DNA from: Odobenus rosmarus divergens
Taxonomy: Eukaryota > Chordata > Mammalia > Carnivora > Odobenidae
Assembly (NCBI RefSeq): GCF_000321225.1
Contig: NW_004450276.1
Span: 2,766,428 to 2,830,427 of the forward strand
Direction: 5' to 3'
Length of the DNA stretch: 64,000 nucleotides
Below the pieces are notes generated by a model that was not told where the DNA came from, made no database searches, and saw only the letters and a list, made by a program, of their open reading frames with translations. This document shows, piece after piece, positions 46,880 to 56,245 of this stretch (position 1 is its first letter; each line of letters begins with the position of its first letter). Both the position numbers and the translations under genes were made by a program.

Positions 46880-47120
46880 CCGGGTTCCGACCCCCGGTGC
46901 TGAGTGCACCCCGGCTTGCGGGGGGGAGGCTCACGGGAGGGACGTAGCCGCCCGCCCCCTGCGGGGCCCCCCAGACCCGGCGACCCGGCGCAATCCGGGG
47001 GAGGCCGCAGGGGACCGCTCCCTACACAGGACTTCCGGAGCGCCCCTGTTTACGGGGAGAATGCGTGTTCCCTCTCGGTGAGCTGTGGCGACGTGAGCTG
47101 CAGCCCGCCATTGCGTCTCC
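46880..47120 (+). promoter_or_regulatory. Isolated CpG island, candidate promoter and first exon
   Basis: By hand count about 26 CpG in about 240 bases, with long G/C runs, while DNA on both sides is AT-rich and CpG-poor. It matches no repeat I know and is not the L1 5' UTR. A plus-strand donor CTCG/GTGAGC (GT at 47078-47079) could end a first exon. An ATG at 47061 with A at -3 is open to that donor. Direction is not certain, since CpG islands often fire both ways. It may be a gene or noncoding RNA promoter or an enhancer. Confidence 0.6.
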
Positions 47121-47382
47121 AGGCTTGTTTACCAGGCTGAAGTCATTATCATGCTCGGAGCGTTAGTTCATCAAAACAAAAAGCAAATGCAAAGGAACAC
47201 CTAATCCCTAACCCGATGACCAGTGTAGACATTGGAGATCTCATACAGTCTTGGGGTTGAAATATTATGCTGAAAACTACAAAATTTATATTTGCAGCCC
47301 GGACCTTGCCCCTAAACTACAGTCTTATGTGTCTAATGGCCTCCTTGGCATTAGTACTTGGATCTCAAACTTTACATTTCTT

Positions 47383-47578
47383 TTTTTTTCTTTAAGATTT
47401 TATTTATTTGACAGAGAGAGAGACAGCGAGAGAGGGAACACAAGCAGGGGGAGTGGGAGAGGGAGAAGCAGGCTTCCCGCGGAGTAGGGAGCCCGAATGG
47501 TGGGGCTCGATCCCAGGACCCTGGGATCATGACCTGAGCGGAAGGCAGACGCTTAATGACTGAGCCACCCAGGCGCCC
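47383..47578 (-). mobile_element. Young CanSINE with perfect 19-bp duplication
   Basis: CTCAAACTTTACATTTCTT is identical at 47364-47382 and 47579-47597, the longest duplication in the window. The body carries AGGCTTCCCGCGGAG, the young arctoid type. Confidence 0.96.
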
Positions 47579-47883
47579 CTCAAACTTTACATTTCTTAAA
47601 CTGAGTTCCTGATTTTCCCCAGAACCTGATTCTCTCAGAGTCATCTGGGCTCAGATGAATGCAACGCCATCCTTCCAGTTCCTCAGGTCAAATATATTGG
47701 ACTCCTCTCTTTCCCTTACCTTTGACTCCTCTCTGAATCTCTCATCCCAAATATAATCTATGAGTAAATTCTATTGGTTCGTATTCAAGCTATGTCAAGA
47801 TTCTGACTGCTTCTACCATTGTGACCACTCTGATCCAAGCCACATGTCAGGTTTTACCTGGATTACTGCAAAGCTTCCTGTGT

Positions 47884-48240
47884 TACACCAACTGCTATAA
47901 CACAACTCTAAAACCTCAGTGGCTTAGCGCAACAAATGTTGGTTCTTTGCTCACATGAGAGTAAGTGAATGAAGGGGCTCTGATCACGGTCGCTTAGGGA
48001 CCCAGGATTCTTCTATCTAATGGATCCTTCTCTCCCTACAATGTGGAGTTCTCTACTGGATTCTCTGCATGTGGCAGAGAATGTGGGCAGTGTGTTTTCT
48101 TATAGGCCAGGACTGGATGCATACGTCACTTCTGATTGCTCCCCATTGGGGACGTCAGGCACATGGTGCCATCTTCAAGAGAAGCTAGGAAATTGCCTTG
48201 CACTGTGTATAGAGGGAGGGAATAAGATTATTTGGTGAAC
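47884..48240. mobile_element. Unresolved old repeat inside L2
   Basis: CAACTGCTATAACACAACTC, CTCAGTGGCTTAGCGCAACA and GGTGCCATCTTCAAGAG resemble a common mammalian DNA-transposon or LTR type. L2 resumes after it. Confidence 0.45.
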
Positions 48241-48324
48241 ACCTAGCTGTCATGGCCATCCTGTTAAATGTAAGCACCAGATTGCTTTATTGCTCAAAAC
48301 TTTCCAATGGCCTAACTTCTCACT

Positions 48325-48415
48325 CAAAGAAGAAGAAGAGGAGGAGGAGGAAGGAGAAGAAAAAGAAGAAGGAGAAGAAGAAGGAGAAGAAGGAGAAGGA
48401 GAAAGAAGAAAAAGC
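48325..48415 (+). repeat. Purine-only (GAA/GGA)n tract, about 90 bases
   Basis: An uninterrupted A/G run of AAG, GAG and AAGGAG units within L2. Such polypurine mirror-like tracts can form triplex (H-DNA) and expand or contract. The 120-codon leucine-rich antisense frame and the lysine/glutamate-rich sense frame here are artefacts of the repeat. Confidence 0.9.
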
Positions 48416-49129
48416 TAAATCTGTACCATGGATAAAGGATCTTCCATGAACTGGCTACCATTACCTTTTTCACTTTATTTCCTACTCCTCTTCCCCTTGT
48501 TTGCTCCTCTCCAGCCACACTGACTTCTCTGATGGTCCTTGAACGTGCCAGGCATGCCCCCATCTCAGGGCCTTTCCACTTGCTGTTTCTTCTGTGTGCA
48601 GTATGTTTCTTCCTAGCTGGCTGCATGGCTTTCTGCCTTACGGTCTTTGTATCTTGGCTCAAATACTGCTTTCTCAGCGAGTCCATTCCTGCTGACCCAA
48701 ATTGAAATGGCAGCCATCAACCTCAGTACTCCTTATCCTGCTTCCCGGACTAATTTTTTTTCATAGTTCTTATCACTTTGTATTCTACTATGTATTTATT
48801 TTGTTTATTGTCTCTCTCCTAATAGAATGTAAGTTCCAACAGGAGAGGGATCTTGTTTGTTGGGTTCACTGCTGTATCCTTGGCTCCAGAGGCAGTACCT
48901 GGCATTTGGTAGATACTGAATAATAATTATAATAAGCATAATTATGCAAATACAACATTAATGACAATGATAATAATACTAATTTTTTGAGGAAATGAAT
49001 TCTCCATTTCCAAGGATCTTAAATCAAGCTAGGAAGACAGACAACTGTAACATCTCACTACAAGGCACAGATATCAATTGTTAAAGAAACAAAGAAAAGA
49101 TGGACTTGTTCTGCCTGGAACCCGAGGTT

Positions 49130-50890
49130 TCACAATGAGGGCAGTGTTAGCCCTGGGCACTGAAGAACGAATAGGCATTTTCCAGGTGTTAAGGGGCATT
49201 CTAGGAAGAAATTAGCACAAAAGAAGGCTTGGCAGTGGGAGTATTAAGACATTTGGGTAACAGCTGAGGAATCAGAGGCATCTGAAGGTGGATGTGTGTG
49301 TATATATATTTAAGAAGGGGGATATTGCGCTAAAATGTTAGTACAAAAATGTCTGGTATTTTAACACGTTTGGATTTTACTCTGTTGGCAGTGAGGAGGT
49401 TGGCAGTCTCTAGGAGGAGTGTGATGAGTCCAGGTGTGCATGGGTGAAAACTAAGCTTCGTGCAGTGTGCAGGGAGACTGAGGGCAAATGGCAGGGGTGT
49501 AGTGAGAGACCGCTCTGCTACTCCAGACAGAAATGATGAAAACCTGACCTAAGAGACTCAACAAGGCTCAGATGCACAAATCTAATCAGTTACAAAGATC
49601 TCATCTAAATGGCTTGCTCTCAGGCTCCCAGGGGCAGGGGTGAGAAGTCTGCCCAAGTGTGGATAACGCTTGGGAGCATAGAGATCACTAGAAACACTGA
49701 TTTTGGCTGAAGCTGAGCTTTCTACACCTTCATCCACGTGAAAGCTGTCTCCAGTGCTGTCCGTGGCCGTGATAGCCAAGTTCTCCAAGTCTGGGTCTCA
49801 GCCATCTTCTCATGAAGATAGGACTTTGTGATCAAAAGACGGTATGAGCATTTACATTATTAAATGTTCACAAATTGCTTGGTTTTGAATTTGATCCTTG
49901 ATTCCTCAGGCCTATTTGGCTTTTCTCAAAGGAACATCATGATCTGTAAATGATTTATGTCATTATTGATTTGATTCCCCGCAATTAAAAAAGTATTGAA
50001 TACCTATGATGTTCACTTTGTAAGGGGCTATAAGACACACAAATATGACTAATACTTAGAGAAAAGCATTCCAGCCACAGCGCCTATCACTGCCTTGGCC
50101 CCTTAAAAGCATCTTCTTAATGAAGTGATAATAAAAACCTGTGGGCCTTGCAAATAATACTTTAATAGGATGGCTTCCCTGACAGCAAACCATTTGTGTT
50201 TATATTAACCTTCTAAATCTGAATTGAATAATTTCCCAAAGATGGTCTTGTTTTTGATGTCCTAGAATGCTCTGAAATTTAGCATGTGATGTTGGTTATA
50301 CAAAGTTGCGTGTGTGTGTGTGTGCGTGTGCATGTGCGTGTGCACAGTCCTCTGACATGGCTAAGGCACAAGACTGATGAACAACTAGGCTACAACCAAG
50401 TGAGTACTAAGGAGCCAAGACTATCCATCACTTCTAACTGACAGAACATGTTTATCTCTCTAGACAGTACAAAATCCAGAAACAACTTGTCTTGTGTTTT
50501 CAATGATAGATGCTGCTTCTTATAAATGATTTTTTCTCTATTTGACATATGTGTATGTTAATAGTGAAGAAATATGAAAGCCCAAGCTTCCTAGGAAACT
50601 GCACATTTGTAAAATCCTCTAATGTAAAACATTATGAAGAATATGTCTTTTCCCAGCACTGGAGAAATTGGTGATCTAAAGCATCTGAGCTTGGATTGTA
50701 ATTCCTCTGTGAGTTCATTTCACACTGAGTAGTAGAACTCGATAAAATATACTTGACTAAATTCTGGGTATTGGTGGTATTTCTTTTTTGTGTGTGTTCT
50801 TAGCTTCACTGGACTTAGAAATAGCTTTGTTCTAGGGGTGTAAATAACAGTTTTATGGTAGCCTTCTCATCCTTTATATTTCCTCTGCAG
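49130..50890. other. No gene recognised; weak L2 likeness and a GT repeat
   Basis: 49130-49530 has faint antisense L2 likeness. 50309-50344 is a GT repeat with GC interruptions. The minus-strand frame at 49582-49788 (with ITATDSTGDSFHVDEG) has balanced composition but no recognised family. Confidence 0.4.
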
Positions 50891-50951
50891 AATCCTTCCT
50901 CAGCTTGGTGTCAGCTTCTCGTTCTACACCTATCTGTCCCAGTACTCTGAA
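50891..50951 (+). other. Candidate 61-nt exon (unconfirmed)
   Basis: The acceptor CTTTATATTTCCTCTGCAG (AG at 50889-50890) and the donor TCTGAA/GTAAGAAAT (GT at 50952-50953) are both strong. Two frames are open throughout. One reads ILPQLGVSFSFYTYLSQYSE and needs two bases from the previous exon. The CpG-island donor at 47077 supplies exactly CG, making CGA, with the upstream ATG at 47061 in frame. I recognise no protein family. It may be a noncoding or chance exon. Confidence 0.35.
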
Positions 50952-51459
50952 GTAAGAAATTTTTGGGGGGAATCTTGAACTTAGGAGTCTTCATTAGCAC
51001 AGAGTACATGGCTGTACGTGTTTCTCTTTTAGACTTACTTCTCATTTTAGTAAAATCATTCAATTGGAAGGTTTTGGGGTTTGTTGGGTGCTCAGTTTTT
51101 TTTTCTTTTCTGAAGGAAAATGAAGTGGTTCTCGAAAGTTAAGCAAAAGATTATTTCCCCCATTGTTAATAAGCCTTCTGGAGAAAAAGGAAAGTATGGG
51201 AGGCATACGCACATTATTCTAGAGTAGGGTCTGAACAAACAAACAAAAATACTCTCCGTAGCAAAACGAACTTGTTTAATAGTCATTCATTTTGGGGAAA
51301 ATGCGATAGTTTTGTTATTTTGTTTTGAGATGACTTTCGATATCCTCAACCAAAGAGGTACCATCATAAGCCACAGTCATTGGTGTGGAAGGGTAAGCAG
51401 ATGATCACTGAGGAGGTTGCTAAATCTCAATGGGAATGGGTCCACGAATCAGGCTGTTT

Positions 51460-51840
51460 TCTAGAAAAAAATGTCAGCTTTACTGAGGTATAATAAACAC
51501 ACAAAGTTGCAAGATGTTTAAAGTGTACATTGTGGTGATTTGATATACATACATGTTGTGAAAGGATCCTCCCTATCTAGTTAATTAATAAATCCATCAT
51601 CCCACATAGTCATGTTTAATTTTTTTTGGTGAGAACATTTAAGTTCTACTCTCGTAGGAAAACTTAAATTATACAACACAGTGTTATCAACTACCGTCGC
51701 CATATATTAGATCCGCCGAACTTATTCCTCGTAGAGCTGAAAGGGCAAAACCCTTTTACCAGCCTCTCCCTATTCTCTCCCTTCTCCAGCTCCCGACAAC
51801 AACTTTTCTACTGTTTCTATGAGTTTGGCTTTTTTTTTTT
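51460..51840 (-). mobile_element. L1 3' UTR fragment
   Basis: Antisense CAGCTTTACTGAGGTATAAT, GTGTACATTGTGGTGATTTG, ATCCATCATCCCACATAGTC, CACAGTGTTATCAACTACCG, and CTCCCGACAACAACTTTTCT follow the L1MA/MB 3' UTR order. Confidence 0.75.
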
Positions 51841-52084
51841 TTTTTGTCTGTTATGTTGAATGAAGAAGGTTGAAACAGATAAACCTAAAAGAGTTTTTTT
51901 AAAATCCAAGTGATCCTATAGACTGTTCCCAAATTGTATTTCAAAATCCAATTATGGCAAAAAGAAATGTTTTGGTAAAATGTATCAGTATCAGATTTCC
52001 AGAATATATAGCTCATCTCAAGTGTTCTCATGAACTGCTATATTAGAGCAGTGCCTCAAAATAAAATGTTCACTGAGTGATTTT

Positions 52085-52192
52085 GGAAGTGATACTTACT
52101 GAGCACTTACTATGAGCCAGGCACTGTTCTAAGCACTGGAAGTAGGGTGGAGTACAGCAGTACATGACTACAACAGTTGGGATGTAATGGGC
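52085..52192 (-). mobile_element. L2 3'-tip fragment
   Basis: ACTGAGCACTTACTATGAGC, CAGGCACTGTTCTAAGCACT and GTAGGGTGGAGTACAGCAG are the antisense L2 tip. Confidence 0.7.
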
Positions 52193-52195
52193 ATT

Positions 52196-52388
52196 TTTTT
52201 TTTAAAGATTTTATTTATTTATTTGACACAGAGAGAGAGAGAGCACAAGCAGGGGGAGTAGCAGGGAGAGGGAGAAGCAGACTCCCTGCTGAGCAGGGAG
52301 CCCAACATGGGGACTCGATCCCAGGACCCTGGGATCATGACCTGAGCTGAAGGCAGACACTTAACTGACTGAGCCATCCAGGCACCCC
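52196..52388 (-). mobile_element. CanSINE
   Basis: The flanks TGTAATGGGCATT (52183-52195) and TGTAATGGGAATT (52389-52401) differ by one base. The head ends GAGCCATCCAGGCACCCC. Confidence 0.93.
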
Positions 52389-52599
52389 TGTAATGGGAAT
52401 TCTTGTACCTTTCACCATTGGGTTTATAAGCCATTAAACCATTGACACCTCTCCAAAGGTAGATGTACTGGAATACGATGCTCCTCAAAAATGTGACATT
52501 TAGAGTGCCCACACTGAAGTTACTTTCAGCCAGTGTGGTAGGGGATTAACACCATCTTCTGTGCATTCCCTAGCCAAAGTGGTTTTAAGACCACATCTA

Positions 52600-52806
52600 C
52601 GGGGTGCCTGGGTGGCTCAGATGGTTAAGCCTCAGTCTTGGGCTCAGGTCATGATCCCAGGGTCCTGGGATCAAGTCCCACATCGGGCTTCCTGCTCAGC
52701 GGAGAGCCTGCTTTTCCCTCTCCCTCTGCCCTGCCCCTTGCTCATGCTCTCTCTCTGTATCTCTCTGTCTCAAATGAATAAATATAAAAAAAAATTCTTA
52801 AAAAAG
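52600..52806 (+). mobile_element. CanSINE, sense member of an inverted pair
   Basis: AGACCACATCTA is identical at 52588-52599 and 52807-52818. The head is GGGGTGCCTGGGTGGCTCAG and the tail ATAAATATAAAAAAAAATTC. An antisense CanSINE starts 34 bases after its end. Confidence 0.94.
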
Positions 52807-52840
52807 AGACCACATCTATGCAGTCATCTCTGAACTTTTT

Positions 52841-53044
52841 AAAAAAATTTTTTTAAAAAGATTTTATTTATTTATTCGACAGGGAGAGACACAGCGAGAG
52901 AGGGAACGCAAGCAGAGGGAGTGGGAGAGGGAGAAGCAGGCTTCCCGCAGAGCAGGGAGCCCGATGCGGGGCTCGATCCCAGGACCCTGGGATCATGACC
53001 TGAGCCGAAGGCAGACACTTAACGACTGAGCCACCCAGGTGCCC
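52841..53044 (-). mobile_element. Young CanSINE, antisense member of the pair
   Basis: CATCTCTGAACTTTTT is identical at 52825-52840 and 53045-53060. The body AGGCTTCCCGCAGAGCAGGG is the young type. Its target lies just after the older sense SINE. Confidence 0.95.
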
Positions 53045-53369
53045 CATCTCTGAACTTTTTGACTGAACACCATGCCGTGATAATTTTGAGCATCTCTTCT
53101 AAATTATGTCTATGTATACTATATAAATGTACAACTCTACTAACTATTACGGCTACTATAAAACATACACAAAATAGAAATTGTAAACTGATGAAATAAC
53201 AAATAACAATAAATGTGAATAGAAGTTATAATATTCTTTTCTGTAATCCCAACAGATCATCTTGTTAATTCCCTTAATCTCAGCATTTAAATCTCAGATC
53301 AGAAGCTGCCCCATGAGGACAATTTTATCTCCGGCTATAGATGCTTATGGAGTTTTCCTTCTCATACAG

Positions 53370-53601
53370 AAAAATTTTAGACAGATTTCTAAAATTTTAT
53401 AGCAACAATCCAGCTTCATTCCTGGCATATCAGGTACTTAAAGCAAATAAGATGTCTTTATTCTGTATCTTAGGTGCTTGTCAGAGAGTCTGGTCTGGAT
53501 TTTACTGTTCTTTTGTCTCAGGGGACAGATTACAACAATTCATGTTTGAGAGTCATAATCTAAGGCTCTTCTCAGCTGGTGTTACCACAGAGGGATTGAA
53601 G
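53370..53601 (+). other. Candidate exon region (one or two exons, unconfirmed)
   Basis: The acceptor GTTTTCCTTCTCATACAG (AG at 53368-53369) opens a frame reading KILDRFLKFYSNNPASFLAY. A weak donor CAG/GTACTT follows at 53433. The same frame stays open to a strong donor GAAG/GTATGT at 53601 and beyond (133 codons in all, 53341-53742). A second excellent acceptor, TACTGTTCTTTTGTCTCAG, precedes 53522 (DRLQQFMFESHNLRLFSAG). The block could be one 232-nt exon, two exons, or chance. Confidence 0.3.
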
Positions 53602-53835
53602 GTATGTGGAGATACTGAGTCCCTGGTCCTGTCCAGTTGTAGGCAGGCTTCTTCAAGACCCCTAGGAGGGATATGTGTGAGTCTGAAAAAGTATGGCCCA
53701 AGAGATAAATTGATCATTCATTTTCTGGATTTTCTAATATAACGTCACGAGAAAGTTAGACTGATATTTTAGATGACTTTAATTTGCTATAGAAATTATT
53801 CAAAGAATTATATAACATATGTTCTAAGCACTTTT

Positions 53836-54026
53836 AAAAAGATTTATCTGTTTGAGAGAGAGAGAGACCACGGTGGGGAGGGGCAGAGGGAGAGGGAGAG
53901 AGAAACTGTAGCAGATTCCATACTCAGTGTGGAGCCCAACCCGGGGCTCGATCTCACGACTCTGAGATCACGACCTGAACCGAAATCAAGAGTCGGATGC
54001 TCAACCAACTACACCACCGAGGCACC
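53836..54026 (-). mobile_element. CanSINE, older body type
   Basis: CACGACCTGAACCGAAATCA with CAAGAGTCGGATGCTCAACC is the older body, as at 15583. The head ends CACCACCGAGGCACC. AAGCACTTTT and AAGCATTTTT flank it. Confidence 0.87.
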
Positions 54027-54326
54027 AAGCATTTTTTTTAAAAGAAGATTATTATCCAAAAAAGCCACATAGAATATATTGTTGTTGAAGATACATGCAT
54101 TTAGCAACACTCATCATGTTATTAAATATTCTTAATGAAATTACCAGCGGGAAACTTTCTCTCTCCTGAAAATGAAAAGTACAATAGGGTAACAATAATC
54201 TTTCTTTACTTCCCATTTCATGAATAATTTTATTATTTTTTTGTGGGAAGCCAAATGTTAAATTTTATGGTTAGCTCATCTTATATCAAGAATTAAAAAA
54301 TACGTTTTCCTCACAAGACTGTCATT

Positions 54327-54328
<2 letters not shown>

Positions 54329-54362
<34 letters not shown>

Positions 54363-54542
54363 AAGATTTTATTTATTTATTTGACAGAGAGAGACACAGC
54401 GAGAGAAGTAACACAAGCAGGGGGAGTGGGAGAGGGAGAAGCAGGCTTCCTGCTCAGCAGGACGTGGGGCTCGATTCCAGGACGCCGGGATCATGACCTG
54501 AGCCGAAGGCAGACGCTTAACGACTGAGCCACACAGGAGCCC
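54329..54542 (-). mobile_element. Young CanSINE with a long ATTT tail
   Basis: CAAGACTGTCATTTT is identical at 54314-54328 and 54543-54557. The ATTT run (54326-54360) is a lengthened tail. The body has lost a few bases (TCAGCAGGACGTGGGGCTCG). Confidence 0.95.
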
Positions 54543-54769
54543 CAAGACTGTCATTTTTATAAAGGAGTTTACCTTAAGGGTTCCTTAGAAAGTGTGTTTT
54601 AAAGATTGCCATGAAAATTGTCACACTGAAAAAAATACTTTTTTTTTTTTTTTTTTTTGGTGAATGACTTTATAACGAAGCTACGTAACTCTGGTATTTG
54701 CCAAGGGATATATAAGGATGGATCTTTTCACATCTTTGAAAACATAAAAGATGTTTGAAATATTCCCTA

Positions 54770-56245
54770 TCCAAAAACCTTCCCTTGACCCCTCATATCC
54801 CAACATTTCCTGTCCAGTTTCTTTATCTTCCTCACTAGCAAACTTCCTTGAAAACAGGGTCAATACTTTCTGTCTTCTCATTTCCCACTGAACTCACTCC
54901 AGTCGCTCCCCTCATTCCACACCTGTTTCTTATCCGTGCCCTCGATGTTCTCCGTGTTGCTAAATCCAGGGGTGAATGCTCAGTCCTCATTTTACTGACT
55001 GAGCAGCCACATTTGACATCATTGGTTGCTCCTTTCTCTTTGAAACTGTGTCGGGCGCCTAGGTGGCTCAGTCGTTAAGCGTCTGCCTTCGGCTCAGGTC
55101 ATGATCTCGGGGTCCTGGGATCAAGTCCCACATCGGGCTCCCTGCTCAGCGGGGAGCCTGCTTCTCCCTCTCCCTCTGCCTGCCCCTCCCCCTGCTTGTG
55201 CTCTCCCTCTCTCTCTCTCTGTGTCAAATAAATAAATAAAATAAAATAAAATAAAAAAAAGAAAAGAAACTGTCTGCATTTGGTCACCAGAATATCATTC
55301 CCTATATGTTTTGTTTCTGCCCCACTGGACTGCTGCTTCTCTGTTTTCTTTGCTGCATTCTACTCAGCTTTGTGACCTCAAATATTGGAGTCTCTCAAGG
55401 TATGGTCTTTGGATCTTTTCTCTTCTCTGTCTGTATTCACTCACTTGGGTTATCTCATCTTGACCCAGAGATTTGACTGTCAAAAAGTATCTACCTTTCC
55501 CTTAAACCCCATGTTTCAAAATATCAGCAACCCTACCTTCCACACGTATCTTAATTTCGAGTGATCAATGAAATATTTTTGGTCCAAGCTGCCATCATCT
55601 CTTACTTGGTCTGCTGCAATAGGTTTAGAATGTGTCTCCCAGCTTCCCCTTTTGCTCTGTGATCATCCCCTACCCGTGCCCCAATAATGACTTACAGTTT
55701 CACTCAGAACAAAATTCCAAGCGCTTACCATGGGAAATTATGTTCTCAATGAAGTAGCCTTTACCTGTTTCTTTGCATCGCTTCCCAATCTTGGCCTCAC
55801 TCACTCTACTTCAGCCAAATTTACCTCCTCATGGCATCCCTGATCATGCTAACTCCACTAGGGACTTGGCACAGGGTGCTGCTTCTGCCGGAAGCACTTT
55901 GCTCCGATGGCCTCGTGGCTCGCTGTCCCACTTCATTTAGGTTTTCTATCCAATGTCACACCACCTAATCCAAGAGTCCCTCCCTGAACCCCCATCAAAC
56001 ATTGGAGCTCTGCCAGCCTTTTAATTCCACTTTGTCCTCTGACTCACTTTTCTTTCCCTTAGAGCACATATCAATATTAATTACCTATTGCAATATTCAG
56101 TTGCTTGATTGTTGCCTTTCTCCAGTAGAAGGTAGGCTTTCTGGTAGCAGGGATTTTGCCTTTGTTTTGGCAGTTATAGTCAGGAGTGCCTGACTATAGC
56201 GGGTGCTCAATAAATACTGTTTTCAATGAATGAATGAATGGAAGA
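54770..56245 (+). mobile_element. L2 LINE, longest copy in the window
   Basis: From CCCTCATATCCCAACATTTC, through GTGAATGCTCAGTCCTCATT and TTTGACATCATTGGTTGCTC, across a SINE, to GTATGGTCTTTGGATCTTTT, CAAGCTGCCATCATCTCTTA, CACCACCTAATCCAAGAGTC and GGTGCTCAATAAATACTG with a final GAATGAATGAATGG. The coding remains are heavily mutated. Confidence 0.8.
55050..55265 (+). mobile_element. CanSINE inside L2
   Basis: The head is GGGCGCCTAGGTGGCTCAGT and the tail AAATAAATAAAATAAAATAA. GAAACTGT is repeated at 55042-55049 and 55266-55273, a short duplication. Confidence 0.92.

Larger units (their letters stand above)
47645..48930 (+). mobile_element. L2 LINE, long 3' portion with two insertions
   Basis: GTGACCACTCTGATCCAAGC, then after a gap CTCAAAACTTTCCAATGGCC, CTCCAGCCACACTGACTTCT, GTGCCAGGCATGCCCCCATC, GCGAGTCCATTCCTGCTGAC, CTATGTATTTATTTTGTTTA and ACTGCTGTATCCTTGGCTCC are in L2 order. 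It is cut by another repeat (47884-48240) and by a purine repeat (48325-48415). Confidence 0.8.

Noticed and set aside
48252..48686. Lysine/glutamate-rich and leucine-rich frames
   Set aside because: Both are translations of the purine repeat at 48325-48415 and its complement.
10548..53433. Joining the exon-like blocks at 10548, 30169, 50891 and 53370 into one coding chain
   Set aside because: From 10548 the junction gives TGA with 50891 and 53370, and a stop four codons on with 30169. A chain 30169-50891-53370 is in phase but uses the less protein-like frame of 50891, so I do not assert it.
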